This document shows, piece by piece, positions 54,001 through 64,000 of a stretch of 64,000 bases of DNA. The notes below the pieces were generated by a model. It worked only from the letters and a program-made list of their open reading frames with translations, had not been told where the DNA came from and made no database searches. The DNA is from Nematostella vectensis (lineage: Eukaryota > Cnidaria > Anthozoa > Actiniaria > Edwardsiidae): the NCBI RefSeq assembly GCF_932526225.1, contig NC_064035.1, positions 16,354,469-16,418,468 of the forward strand, read 5' to 3'. The stretch's first letter is position 1; every line of letters starts with the position of its first letter. The position numbers were made by a program, and so were the translations under genes.

Positions 54001-54801
54001 GTAGCAAGTATATAGGATTTAAGAATGAATACAAAAAGCCCAAACAGTCGTGCTCGTGAACCTGAAGTCTGAGCCCGAGTCTGCCCTAACAAAGCCTTAT
54101 TAAAGACGAAAATTTGGCAGAGTCGAATGCCAGTTTTTGGTGTATTCGATTTAAGAATGAATAGAATCAAAAAGCCCAAACTGTCGCGATCTAGTACCAG
54201 AACAATGAATACAATACATCAAAAACTGGAAATCGACTCTGCCAAAAATTGGCAGAGTCGATTTCCAGTTTTTGATGTATTGTATTCGATTTAAGAATGA
54301 GGTGTATAACAGACTGCATTAAGTAAGCTTACTAGGCATAAAGCAGTGTTGCAATTAACAAACAAAATTTTGTTAAAAGTTAGTGCTTGCAAGTGTAGGG
54401 ATAAGACTTAAAATCAAACTTTTCCTTTATCTAATCTCGACTATTTCCTAGATAAATGGTCGAGAGAAATAAAGTACTTAACATGTAAGATTTTTAAAAT
54501 ATGTATACCATAATATGGTGGAAATCGACTCTGCCAAATTTTCGTCTTTAATAAGACTTCTTCAGGGCAGACTGCCCTTGAGTCTGCCCTGAAGAAGTCT
54601 TATTAAAGACGAAAATTTGGCAGAGTCGATTTCCAGTTTTTGGTGTATTGTCATTGTTCTGGTACGAGATCGCGACAGTTTGGGTTTTTTGATTCTATAA
54701 TATGGTGGAATATTACAAAGACAACATCGCAGTAAACATCACAAAATAGTAAAAAAAAATTTGCTTACCGGTGACGGCACTTTTCGGTCCGTAGCACTCA
54801 T
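48043..54801 (-). CDS. TCTE1: Dynein regulatory complex subunit 5 / TCTE1 (14 exons)
   Basis: Leucine-rich-repeat subunit of the nexin-dynein regulatory complex of motile cilia. Exons (minus): 54801-54769, 53352-53279, 52960-52896, 52454-52376, 51762-51635, 51354-51311, 51221-51112, 51006-50905, 50715-50640, 49966-49849, 49619-49436, 49308-49191, 48660-48601, 48195-48043; 447 residues against about 500 in mammals, mostly a shorter N-terminus. Diagnostic stretches: MRRIIAEDPDWSLATVPLLT, DENYWKRCCKSRWEVCDIAK, HGNSWKRMYFERNLE, RDCGMNFEWNLFQFTTRDCL, VKACHTLKVFHLHRSQVDDE, and LRRs NKIGDSGARAIGKLL, RLGDDGGQAICRALLKNETL, VLVELNLSCNKIGP. The C-terminus LRLTEVGQESEYCINQLLKRNR matches TCTE1. Exon 13 is only 60 nt. 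Its start ATG is 340 bp from the leader of the ROCO gene on the other strand. Confidence 0.95.
48780..48839 (+). repeat. Hairpin inverted repeat
   Basis: ATCCTCGGAAACCCAGGGGT and its reverse complement ACCCCTGGGTTTCCGAGGAT are 20-bp perfect arms round a 20-bp loop, in the DRC5 intron. The motif GATCCTCGGAAAC is shared with the fold-back element at 36276. Confidence 0.85.
48841..48992 (+). mobile_element. MITE family C copy
   Basis: Starts GGGGCGTAGCCAGAGGGTGG and ends ATCCTGGCTACACCGC, imperfect inverted termini with CCCCTCCCCCCC inside. It sits directly beside the hairpin 48780-48839. Confidence 0.65.
50221..50470 (-). mobile_element. tRNA-derived SINE
   Basis: On the minus strand, from about 50470, the text AAGCTCTGTGGTACAGGCTT (A-box-like) is followed by CCAGGGTTCAAACCCAGG (B box GGTTCAAACC). 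A non-tRNA body follows and the element ends in an ATT-type simple repeat at about 50225-50245. Intact pol III boxes but no cloverleaf anticodon stem that I could confirm. Inserted in a DRC5 intron in the sense orientation of that gene. Confidence 0.75.
51806..52376 (-). repeat. 50-bp minisatellite abutting a DRC5 splice donor (11 copies)
   Basis: Unit core CCAAACCACATGCCCCACCC then CCTGCTAGGGCCCTATCGTA and AGTATATATA (plus strand), 50-56 bp. The last unit merges into ACTCAC, the reverse complement of the donor GTGAGT of exon 52454-52376. Thus the array begins at base +1 of the intron on the coding strand. Confidence 0.93.
52521..52623 (+). mobile_element. MITE family D copy (CCGTAGCAGG ends)
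   Basis: CCGTAGCAGG at the left and CCTTGCTACGG at the right, with G and C tracts and AATACAGAAACATTAAGAAA inside. A relative lies at 61808-61991. Confidence 0.7.
53990..54712. repeat. Nest of long palindromes from one repeat family
   Basis: Two long inverted repeats share the text CAGAGTCGATTTCCAGTTTT. The first has 39-bp arms at about 54208-54247 and 54250-54288. The second has perfect 53-bp arms at 54520-54572 and 54582-54634 round a 9-bp loop. A third partial copy lies at 53990-54170. In DRC5 intron 1. Confidence 0.9.
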
Positions 54802-55150
54802 TTTTGCTATAGAATTTAGATTATATTCTGTTACTTCGGTACCTCGACGACTTGGTTGTATGTTGCTATGGTTTTGTTGAGCCTACGAGCGAAGCGGTTT
54901 CACAAACCACAGGACGCCCAGATCTTAGGGATTTTGTTTGAGCTTCCGGTTTAGTTTCCAAGCCTTGAAAGAGTCCTTGGTATTTTCCCTTGTCTTTTCC
55001 ACGAAACTTGATAACTTCGACCATCTTTAACTTCCTGTTTTTATTTCGCAATGGTAATTTCGCTAGTGTGTAATGTTTGGAAGACTGTACAGCATGCATT
55101 TGTGTAGATCGGCCACTACTGCTTCAAGAACTACTTTGCTAAGATGCCGT
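54802..55150. promoter_or_regulatory. Divergent promoter region of DRC5 (-) and ROCO gene (+)
   Basis: The two genes are head to head with about 340 bp between the DRC5 ATG and the putative ROCO leader. GTTGCTATGG at 54862-54871 resembles one half of an RFX X-box, the usual control site of ciliary genes; the other half is not convincing. Confidence 0.35.
54866..55099 (-). CDS. Small unassigned ORF in the DRC5-ROCO divergent promoter
   Basis: 77 codons, basic (for example LRNKNRKLKMVEVIKFRGKD), starting 298 bp upstream of the DRC5 ATG on the same strand. I recognise no family. It could be an upstream ORF in a long DRC5 leader, a separate small gene, or chance. Confidence 0.2.
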   Translation of the reverse strand: MHAVQSSKHYTLAKLPLRNKNRKLKMVEVIKFRGKDKGKYQGLFQGLETKPEAQTKSLRSGRPVVCETASLVGSTKP

Positions 55151-56121
55151 GGATTTGTGGCTGATTCTCGAATTCTAATTCAGACGTTCAAATCCTTCAA
55201 CTTCATTCAGTGGCGATTATCTAGCTACTGGTAAGTTGCAATATGAATACTTGCAACTTAAAGTGAAAAAGTCATTCTACTTACTTTACTTATAGTTAAC
55301 AAGAGAGAGTGTTAGATAGCTTACAGTATGTTCTTTGATACTGCAATTTAGAATAACGTAGTTAAGAATATTTGATTATACCCTTACTCTACTGCAAATA
55401 GCTTATGTGTGCTTAGAACAGAAATGAATAGGGGTTATAAAATTGATTTATTACTATCATTTTTATTCTACTAAGATTGTCAAAGCTCTGGTGGTCTAAA
55501 GCAAATACACCCAAACTGCTCTTTGAGTCACCCCCTCCCTCCTTGCATTATAACTAACCCTAACCCACATCTAAATTGGAAGGTCAATTACCTATCCCGA
55601 TCTGTTTAAGTCAGGCTAAGATTGAAGAAATGGTGGTGTGGCTGAAAACTTAAAAAAACAAAATTATTTTGATTTGCTTTCACAATGTTGTTTGAACAAA
55701 TAACACTTTCCCATTTAAAAATTTACTTAAAATGGGAAGGTACATTTTTAAATGGGAAAGTGTTAAATATGATTTACTTAAAATTTGATGTTGAAATGTA
55801 AAGAAAATCTAAGTCAGAAAAACAACTCTTAGACCATGGGTTTCCCAGCGCTGAGCAGATGTTTGCTGAAATCCCCTGTTTCTACCAAAACAAAAAGTAA
55901 AAGTTACCTACTTCACAATTTTACCATTGCAATCTCCCTCCATTCCTCCTGTTTTTCAACTAGATGTACAACAAAATTCACATACTTTGTGAGCATTAGC
56001 AGGAATGATTATAAAATGTAATTATTCAAAATAACAACATGCTATATATCTTATACTTGCTGCTATACTTGTTTCAGAAGTGTATTCCACCTAAATACAT
56101 TGCAAGATATATATAAAGGTG
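55143..56121 (+). other. ROCO gene 5' UTR and intron
   Basis: A leader exon ending CTACTG/GTAAGT at 55230 would join the acceptor GTTTCAG at 56077, 44 nt before the ATG 56122. The leader contains a short upstream ORF beginning at ATG 55144. The intron has a 21-bp inverted repeat (55702-55722 and 55744-55764). Confidence 0.5.
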
Positions 56122-59100
56122 ATGGAAGAGGAATTCATGATGGTAAATATCGCTCCAAAAGAAGTCACCCCCATGGTTATTAATGGGCAAGTCACAGCAG
56201 ATTATTCCAGATATGATATAGTGAGCACTTTTCCAAACTTCATGTCTGTCAACAACCTCCAGGTGATAAGAATGCCCACAACAGACCTGGAATACATACC
56301 TGAGGAATTCTGTAATATGAAGTGCCTAAAGGAATTGTCCCTTTTTGGTGATGGCATAAGACAGAGCGGGTTAACTTTCTTGCCTGAAAAGTTTGCAAAC
56401 TTGAAAAGTTTACAAGTGCTGAATCTAGAACAGAACCAGTTTGAGAATTTTCCACTACAGATTTGTGAACTCATTAATCTGGAGAAATTGTACCTTAATG
56501 CCTGTGGGCTGACATTAGTGCCCCAAAGTATTATTAACTTGGTACACTTGTCAGATATTGACTTGAGCAGCAATGATCTCTCATTAAATGGTCTTCCCAA
56601 CGAGTTTTTTCAGCTCCCGAAGTTGAAGCAGCTCTATCTCAATGATTGTCAATTGAAAACGCTTCCAAGTGACATTGGACTTTTAAGAACACTTGAAGGA
56701 TTGCAGCTAAATGATAATTTTCTGAAGACATTTCCAGATGAACTGTACTCACTAAGGCATCTGAAAAAAATTTCAGCTAAGAATAATTGCCTTATCTGCC
56801 TGTCAAGTCGAATAATAGAATTGCAATCCCTTGAAAAGTTGCTATTAATGGAAAACAATATTACAGTGTTGCCTGCAGAAATAGCCAAACTCCCGAATTT
56901 ACAGTTTGTAAATGTATTTGACAACAAGTTGACACGGCTTCCTGAGTCTTTAACAGACCTTGGGTCAACAACTCGCATAGTAGTCAGAGGAAACAACCAT
57001 CTTCAAATGCCTCCCTTGGATGTATGTAACAAGGGCATGAACAGTATCCGAGGTTTCTTTGAGTCTATGAAGAAATCTCGACCAGTACATTCAAAGAGAA
57101 TGAAACTTGTACTACTTGGTGAATCGGGGGCTGGTAAAACCAGCTGTGCCCATGGCCTGGTGGAGTGTGAGGCGATAAATCAAACTCTCAATGATAGCAC
57201 TGTTGGTGTAGTCATAAGAAATTGGCAGGTAGAGCCTGATGGACTGGAGGTACAAGTTGTGGACTGTGCTGGACAACGGAGATACCAGCTTACACATCCC
57301 TTCTTTCTCTCAGAAGGTGAGTGTACCATTAATGTCATTCCCACAAATGCCAATAATAATTGACATTTTGGAAAAAAAATGTGACAATGTGGATCCATCT
57401 TTTCTTCTTTCTGAGAGTATGGCCCCTTTTCTTTGTAATTATTGTTTTATTATCTGTATCTCCTGTGATAATCAATAAACTTACTTCATAGCAATCTTTG
57501 CTAGCTCTTGAACCAAAATCCTATAGAAACTAGAAAATGATGGTTTTGTATTGATTCTGATTCTTTTCTACAAAAGACCTGTATGTTTTGTCTTTGTAGG
57601 AGCCCTTCACTTGCTTGTGATAAACCTGCATAGCTATAAGAAAACTCCAGAATCATTTGAAAGAAATGCTGGAGATTGGATCAAATGGGTGACATCGCGT
57701 CTTGAAAAGCCTCGCATCATGGTTGTTCTCACCCACCGTGATGAATGTAGAGAAGATGAGATCACAGACAAGTGCTCAGACATCTTGAAAGGTATCAAAA
57801 GTCTTGAAAGCCATGAAGTAAGGCGTCTGAAAATGGAAATGGAAGCTATCAAAAAAAAAGGGAAAGACAAAGATGTAGACCGTAAGGTAGAGCAGCTGAA
57901 ATGGCAGATCAAAAACAGGCCAATAATATCCTCTGTCCTCTTGCACAAAAGTGAGGTGAGATGATTTTTTTTTTGTAATGCAGTGATGTATTTTGTCTTA
58001 AAACATTTTTTTTACCTATAGATCTGTTACAAGGAAATTTCAGATAATAAATCAGGCTGGCTTGGAATGGTTGCAGTCAGTAACATGCATGAGCTGGAAG
58101 GAATGATGCAGTTGCGGCAAGAAATTATTCGAGCTTCCAAGGACATGTCTCTTTTCCCTTCTGTTGGACGAGATCTTCCAGAATCGTGGGTCAAACTGGA
58201 ATTGGCTATCAAGGAGTTCCGTTCCAGTGTTAAAGCACCTAATGTCCCTTGTATGACGGTGGGACAGTTCAACAAGTTTGCATTAGACAAGAGTGGTCTA
58301 AGTGGCATAGGACTTTTGTCAGCTCTTCATTACTTTGAAAGTGTTGGAGAGGTAAGTGATGACAAGCTATTTAACAAATAGATCTCATGTTTATGTGCGT
58401 CTGTCCTCTTATAGATGCACAGCATGTCATTGCCAAAAAAGTATGTAATAACAAGATGCAGTCGGGTTGCATGGCTGTGTTGTTCATGACACTCTGTGGC
58501 ATCTATCTGTTAGAGGACAGAGACAAAAAGTGATCGCTATAATTTGTTTTATACAACAATTAAAATGTTTTCTTACACTGCAATCTACACATGTTTACGC
58601 CAAGCTTGCATGTCTTAACACATGGCCCCTTTGACAAATCTGGGTGCACGATTTACTGGTGTCATATAAACCTATATAGCATAACATTTTTGGATCAATT
58701 ATGTTTAATTGTATTAACCCCTATTTGATTTATTTAACCTACAGCTGAAGTATTATAGTGGTATGCCCCCTGCAGAGTTCTGTGTTTTCCTGGATCTCCC
58801 ATGGCTTGGCAAGCTGGTTAAGCTGTTATTTCGCCATGACTATGAAGAAAATCTCATGTTCAGTGACAGTTATTTTAAGTTTGACATGGAAAAAATAATG
58901 TTTGATCACAGTGTCACTAAGCTGAAGAGAGATGGTGTCTTGTCTCTTCAACTTCTCAGGTAAACACAAACAAGCCTTAATTTATGTGAGTAAATGGTTA
59001 ATTTACTAATTTACTTCTCTCCCACAGATCCTATTTAAATCTCTTATTTTAGTAATTTATCCTTCCTGCCCAGGGGTTTAACTTGGATGAGGTTCCAAGG

Positions 59101-61055
59101 TCTCTTGAATAATCTTGTGTAAGTTAACACACCCAAAGCACAATTATCTTACAGACCTGCTTTCAATTTTTGTAGAGTTGAAACATTTATCATTTTCAGG
59201 TGTATATGGAATGAAATGAGCTTTGACAATGACACATTCAATCAAATGGTGAATGCTTTTCTGCATTTTGGATTGGCATGCCGTTTGCCAAGCCCAGTTG
59301 ATGATGAGCCCTGTTTGTTTATCCCATGGTTTCTTCACTCTGGTTCTCGACCTCAGGACTGGAAGGATTGTCCAGATGATGACGAGGTTGGTTATTAGTA
59401 TTAGTTCTAATGGGGCAATATGGTATGAGTTATGAAGTCTAGCATCTCGGTGCATTTGTGTGGCCTAGAAGAGTGAAGATGTTTAAAGTGCCTTCTTCTA
59501 ACATTTGAAATAATTGTTGTTTTTAAGGATGAGATTCGGTTGCTGTTTGCTGTGTGTGGTCACCTACCTCAAGGGTTATTTGACCGTCTCCGCATTCGCT
59601 GCTTTTGTCATAGCACTGATGCTGATAATTGGGAAGATGGCATGCTAATACATGTGGGTGATGGTCTGAAGATCTTGGTGCAAATGGCAGATGGGCCAGG
59701 AATTCTCATCTGTGGCCGTGGCCCAAAGAACACTATCAAAGACCTATGGAAGGAACTTCTTCAAATCATAAGGGTTTGCCATAACTTTTTGCAATACATT
59801 TTATCAAATACTACCAATAATGTAGGGGTTATGCAAGCAAGGGGGTCACAATTCCCTGATGTTTTGTGTTCCTTTTCAAATGCTCTGTTTATTTTTAATT
59901 CTATAAAGGGAAGTCATTAGAACCTAGGACCCCTCTATGGCTGTGCCTCAGCCATATGAACTCAACCTTCTATATTAGTAACCCTCACAATGACTTATAT
60001 GTAATCTTCAGTAATTGACATCTCCTAGGAAACAGAAGCCCTTCTCAGGGAGTGGTCTCGGCTAGTTTATCACACCTACACAGTGTGTCCAGTCTGTATC
60101 CGCAACAAAGTGCCAGAGCCTGGGCACTACCGATGTGATTGGCTGACAGGAACAAAGCTGTCTCGTCATTGCAGCAAATCTAGACGTGCTCATAAGGCAG
60201 ATGTGACTTTTCTTGTGCCACCTGCAGGTAATGATGTCCCTGTATACTTGGAATTATACTTAGTTTTTTGAGACCTGCCAACCACAGGCTCGAAACACAG
60301 GATACCCAAAAAGGGACTATGCTGGGTAGCTCCGCCATTTGATTTTTTGCGCAACGGTTGATAAATAGGCGTAGGTCACTGTACCTTTAGAAAGAGAGAA
60401 AAATAAATTCTAATAATACAGTGATGTTTGCCATCTTTAGCTTAATCTGGATTTTTTTCCCTTTCAACAGAAGCGTATGAAGAGAGAATTACTCCTATTG
60501 ATGGTAAGTTTTTTTTATGGTAGAGATTATACTGTATGCCCAAAATCCTTTACTGAATTTGAGTAAGCGCCTCTCTTGGACAAGTGCTGCTGTTGGAACA
60601 AAAGCTACTAAAACTTATGTCACCATAGTGTCTTGCTGTCTACAGGATATCTGATGAGACTTCAAGAAGAGCCTTCAAGTATACGATACTTTAAATACAT
60701 AATGCTCTTTTTAAAATAAGTAAAGCGCTAGACCACTGTGGCGTCAAAATGCTCACTTTTCTGGTTATTTATTTGCTTGGTAGAAAGTGTCCCAGAAGCT
60801 ATGCTTTCATCACTGTCCGCTCATCTCCCCTTGGATTGGCGGCCTCTAGGAACCGAGCTACGCTTTTCGCAAGACCAACTGGACGTAATAGACTCTAACC
60901 ATTCAGATGTGAGAGAGAAGGCCAACCGTATGCTGCAAGATTGGCGAAGAAGGGAGGGGGCTTGCGCCAGGCGGAGTACACTTGTAGTAGGATTGAGAGC
61001 TATAGAGAGGGGAGACCTCATCCCCCTATTGCAACACTACGAAGACAATCCATAA
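56122..61055 (+). CDS. LRR-Roc-COR-Death domain protein (ROCO family)
   Basis: Multi-domain GTPase of the ROCO family. Coding exons: 56122-57316, 57600-57955, 58022-58351, 58745-58959, 59200-59386, 59528-59773, 60029-60227, 60471-60503, 60784-61055; 1010 residues. Residues about 25-300 are leucine-rich repeats (LQVLNLEQNQFENFPLQICE style). The Roc GTPase starts KLVLLGESGAGKTSCAH (P-loop near 332), has DCAGQ near 381 and THRDE near 443 in place of NKxD. COR follows to about 900 with a Cys/His cluster (VCPVCIRNK, GHYRCDW, HCSK). The end, about 925-1005, is a Death domain: LDWRPLGTELRFSQDQLDVI and MLQDWRRREGA. The Death domain hints at a role in apoptosis or innate-immune signalling as in DAPK1; LRRs resemble MFHAS1/LRRK. 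One donor is weak (GTTGGT at 59387). No kinase domain is present before the stop. Confidence 0.93.
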
Positions 61056-62536
61056 CACCAGCATGATGGTAGTATGTAGCCTGATTGTAGGTGCTTCATG
61101 TTTATCCTAGCCTGTGAGCATCTGGTTTCAAAATACCTATACTCATTTTTATTTTCGACGTTGTACGTTTGATAGGGAGGGAGAGGATGTTTCGAAGAGG
61201 GATGGGCTTTTTTATGGTATAATGATTTAATGTGGCCCAAAATATGGGCTATGATTTTGCCTGACAAACAGGTTTGCGACATGTAACCAGAAATCTAAAA
61301 GTCAGTTTCTGATGTCGCTAAGTTAGCTCTTGTAAATATGAGAGATTTACATCTATTGGCAAAGTTAAGATTAGATTATAAGACTTAAATAATTCTTAAG
61401 CTTATAGTTTAAGGTTTTTTAATTAAATATTAGAGTAAACGCTTGTGTAAACTTTATAGTGTGCGTTTTCACTTTTAAAAACCATACTACTTAAGTACAT
61501 ATTTTATTTTCACCCCCTATAGTTAGCTCCTGGCCAAAAATAGTTGTATATAATTAGCAGCGACCATGGCAACACACACTAAAACAAGCAAGCAACTAAC
61601 AAACAAAATAACAACAAAAACAATTGAATTGTTTTTGAAGAGAAACTCTTTTGCTTTCTTAGGAAAGTCATGACGTTAGGATTTTACATGTTGGTTCTTG
61701 TTTTTGGTTTATAGCCTTATCTAGCTTGAGCCAGATTTGGTAATAAAATCGTGTACAGGGGAGATACTCGAAGTTATTATGTCACCCAAACCACGGCCCT
61801 GTTCATGTCCGTAGCAGTCCTCAAAATATCGGGGGGGGGGGGGGGGGGAAGGGGGGACAAAGCAGAAACATTACAGAAAATATTTGGGGGGCACAGCCAC
61901 GCCCCTACTGGTCCTTATATTTATATTTTTTAAATATTAAGGGGGGAAGGCCAAATGCCTCCAGTGCCTCACCCCACCCCTTGCTACGGCCCTGCTGTGG
62001 TCTATTCAACCTATAAACATGTGAGCTTCCGGTATAAGATGCCGATCCTGTGGGATCAGAGCTCTATACCCTTCCAATTGCTAAAGCTTGTGAGATAAGA
62101 ATAAGCCTCATTACACTAATACTGAACAATAATATTACCTTGTGTTATGGTTTTTACAACGAAATTGTTCTATTTTACAAATTAAGCCAAATTTTCAGAT
62201 TCGCCTTCGACCAACTGTTGCACTTATTCAGGATATTTTTTGTTTTACAAGAAACTGCTTTTAAAAGGAATTCAAGCCAAAGTTTCTAGAAAATGTTAAC
62301 TGTGCCAATATGTGAGCTGTCTTTTTATAACGGAACCGCGTGTTTTAAAGATAGTTGCTCATAGTTTTGTGAAACAAATACAATTGCCAAATACATCTAT
62401 CAAGTTTACTAATATGTATGCACAAATTATTTAACAAAGAAACATTAAAAAAACAAAAACAAGTATTCCCTTTTTAAGTGACACAGCAAATGGGGTGAGC
62501 GTGTAAATGTTTAACATAACTCTGTCCTAATCTTCT
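61056..62536. other. ROCO 3' flank; no gene seen
   Basis: AT-rich, only short ORFs. It contains the MITE family D copy at 61808-61991. Confidence 0.5.
61808..61991 (+). mobile_element. MITE family D copy with G18 tract
   Basis: Left TCCGTAGCAGTCC, right CCCTTGCTACGGCC, with GACAAAGCAGAAACATTACA shared with the copy at 52521. A run of 18 G at 61831-61848. Confidence 0.7.
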
Positions 62537-62715
62537 GTTCATTGTACTTGTGGCCAGGTACGGGTGTCGTGAACGGGTGATTATTCCCTCACCTTTTTTC
62601 CTGGCTGACTCCACGCGATAGAGCCGACGCTTAATTTTGTTGCTAATATCTAAACTTTATTAACGACATAATTAGTCTCTATAATTTCTTTATCGTAGCT
62701 CAAACGTTTAGCATA
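62537..62715 (+). repeat. Flanking direct repeat, copy 1
   Basis: From GTTCATTGTAC at 62537 the sequence matches 63818 onwards: GGGTGATTATT, CCCTCACCTTTTTTCCTGGC, GACTCCACGCGATA and TTTATTAACGACATAATTAG. Copy 2 has about 20 extra bases after CCTGGCT. Confidence 0.88.
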
Positions 62716-62889
62716 ATCTATTATAAGTTTTCACTTTTTCTCTCTTATTCTTCATTTTTAATGATTTTAATAACTTATTTAGAGAAAACTCATTTTAAAA
62801 TAACGATACCACACCATCTCGCCAGGTGATGATCTCAAGCCGTTCTACCACCTTGGAGGACGTACTCCCTATCAACACAGCACTAACAG

Positions 62890-63397
62890 TTGACTCTGCC
62901 TAACAGAACACCATCAACACCAGCCCTCGCTATCTACCATCTTCCCTGTGACATGACGTCACCTTTTCTCGCCGTCGGATTGGAAAAGTGTCCAGAGAGT
63001 ATCACCATCAGTTTACCAATCTTCTCTGGCGACCATGTGACATACGTCCCCTGGAATATGGACAATGATGAACAAATCCTTCAATTACACTTCGACTCCG
63101 TCATTCCTAAAAACCCCAAGTCTAAATTCAACAATAGTGGACACGTTTGACCGGACCTTCCGTCGCGTAGATGGCCGACTTGCCAACAAGTTTGATTCCA
63201 TTTACGAAATCAACCAAATACACGAGACTTCGTCCTCGTCCGTGGACAAGTTTATTGCATGGAGGGCGTTTGCGCTCTCACTTCTCAACACCGTCATACT
63301 TGTCTGCATTGTCACTCTTACTTTGTCCCGCACAGAGAACAGACGTGCGATCAGGAAATCGAGCTCCAAGCGTGGGAGGACTGTGATACGCCACTAA
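62890..63397 (+). CDS. Two overlapping ORFs inside the 1281-bp unit, second with a membrane segment
   Basis: ORF 62890-63150 (86 codons) and ORF 63065-63397 (110 codons) overlap by 86 bp in different frames. The second has a hydrophobic stretch FALSLLNTVILVCIVTLTL followed by a basic tail (KSSSKRGRT), like a single-pass membrane protein. No family recognised. The compact overlapping layout differs from the host genes around and looks like a mobile or viral-derived element; this is inference. Confidence 0.35.
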
Positions 63398-63513
63398 GAC
63401 CTGCCGCCTTAGCATAATATCACGACCACTGTCTGGCCGGCTTCTTAAAATTCGCAATTGCATCTCCTACACCTCTTCAAGAATGGCCCCGACACCATCG
63501 TCCCAACAAGAAC

Positions 63514-63882
63514 TTGCAAGTCGTCGTCGTCGTCACCGCACCCCGAAGTGGCATGTGCGCAGTGCTGGACGTATGCACTACTGGATTCAGGCTCTCGCCT
63601 ACAGATGCTTGTATGGTAGATGGGGAGTCCGTAGCCATTTGCTGCGGCAGCTTTGTACATGAAGCTTGTCTTCATCGTGCGGCTGAAACGTCATACAGAA
63701 CACCACCGGCACATTGCCCCTCCTGTATGACGGGTATCCACTTCATGAACAGAGTCGACGTCACGAGGCAGCGAGCACCAGGGGTACTAGTACATACGGA
63801 CCGCGACAGATTCCGTAGTTCATTGTACCGGTACAGGTGCCGTGAATGGGTGATTATTTCCCTCACCTTTTTTCCTGGCTAA
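63514..63882 (+). CDS. Cys/His-rich (RING-like) ORF in the 1281-bp unit
   Basis: 122 codons, possibly 5'-incomplete: the track-independent frame starts near 63514. It has CMVDGESVAICCGSFVHEAC and, 20 residues on, CPSC, which resembles the second half of a RING-type zinc finger (CxH-HxxC ... CPxC). An upstream pair CAVLDVC could supply the first ligands. Its last 20 codons lie in the flanking repeat. Function unknown. Confidence 0.35.
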   Translation: MQVVVVVTAPRSGMCAVLDVCTTGFRLSPTDACMVDGESVAICCGSFVHEACLHRAAETSYRTPPAHCPSCMTGIHFMNRVDVTRQRAPGVLVHTDRDRFRSSLYRYRCREWVIISLTFFPG

Positions 63883-64000
63883 AGGTTGCGCGTTTGTTAA
63901 GGACTCCACGCGATAAAGCTGTCGCCTAATAATGTTGCTAATATACAAACTTTATTAACGACATAATTAGTCTCTATAATTTTCTCAAACTTTTGGCATA
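63818..64000 (+). repeat. Flanking direct repeat, copy 2 (runs off the window)
   Basis: Second copy, 1281 bp downstream of the first. Whether these are long terminal repeats or successive units of a tandem array cannot be decided here. Confidence 0.88.

Noticed and set aside
61831..61848. G18 tract as an assembly gap or telomeric signal
   Set aside because: Similar tracts recur inside the MITE families here, so it is part of an element.
1..64000. Bacterial-type features (operons, CRISPR arrays, ribosome binding sites)
   Set aside because: Spliced genes throughout; the tandem arrays are minisatellites without spacer-repeat structure of a CRISPR.

Overview
The window reads as intron-rich metazoan genomic DNA, AT-leaning and dense in short repeats. 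Gene content and exon style (a TRIO/Kalirin homologue with vertebrate-like exon phases, an LRR-Roc-COR-Death protein, a motile-cilium DRC5 gene) suggest an early-branching animal, most likely an anthozoan cnidarian such as a sea anemone. The organism is an inference; nothing was searched.

Layout. 206-28922 (+) is the 3' two thirds of a TRIO-type gene: 43 exons, about 1743 residues, whose 5' part lies outside the window. Order: DH1-PH1, SH3, linker, DH2-PH2, linker, SH3, linker, Ig, FN3, protein kinase. 28923-31660 holds its 3' UTR and a 2.2-copy tandem duplication covering the polyadenylation region. 32499-34166 (+) is asparagine synthetase in one coding exon, with a 5' UTR intron and two amino-acid-response-type elements upstream. 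35615-38377 (-) is a two-exon MFSD6-type transporter. 39194-40906 (-) is a two-exon type II membrane glycosyltransferase-like protein. 43148-46556 (-) is a seven-exon CD63-like tetraspanin. 48043-54801 (-) is a fourteen-exon DRC5/TCTE1 gene. It lies head to head with a ten-exon LRR-Roc-COR-Death (ROCO) gene whose coding part runs 56122-61055 (+). 62537-64000 begins an unidentified repeated unit of 1281 bp carrying compact, overlapping ORFs.

The most unusual feature is in the TRIO gene. At nine places the tandem repeat does not sit at random in an intron: the duplicated segment spans, or starts at, a splice donor or acceptor. The result is rows of 2 to 13 near-identical decoy splice sites beside the real one. 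Where I translated through the decoys (exons 2, 9 and 17) they lead to stop codons. A similar array abuts a donor in DRC5. Separately, two long TRIO introns each hold a candidate alternative first exon: an ATG, an open frame, a phase-matched donor and an upstream TATAAAG. These would give short isoforms lacking DH1-PH1.

Mobile DNA: several terminal-inverted-repeat MITE families (one with 5-bp target duplications in two copies), fold-back elements, a tRNA-derived SINE, and minisatellites. Coordinates of exons were derived by hand from splice consensus, reading-frame phase and remembered family similarity; no transcript evidence was available.
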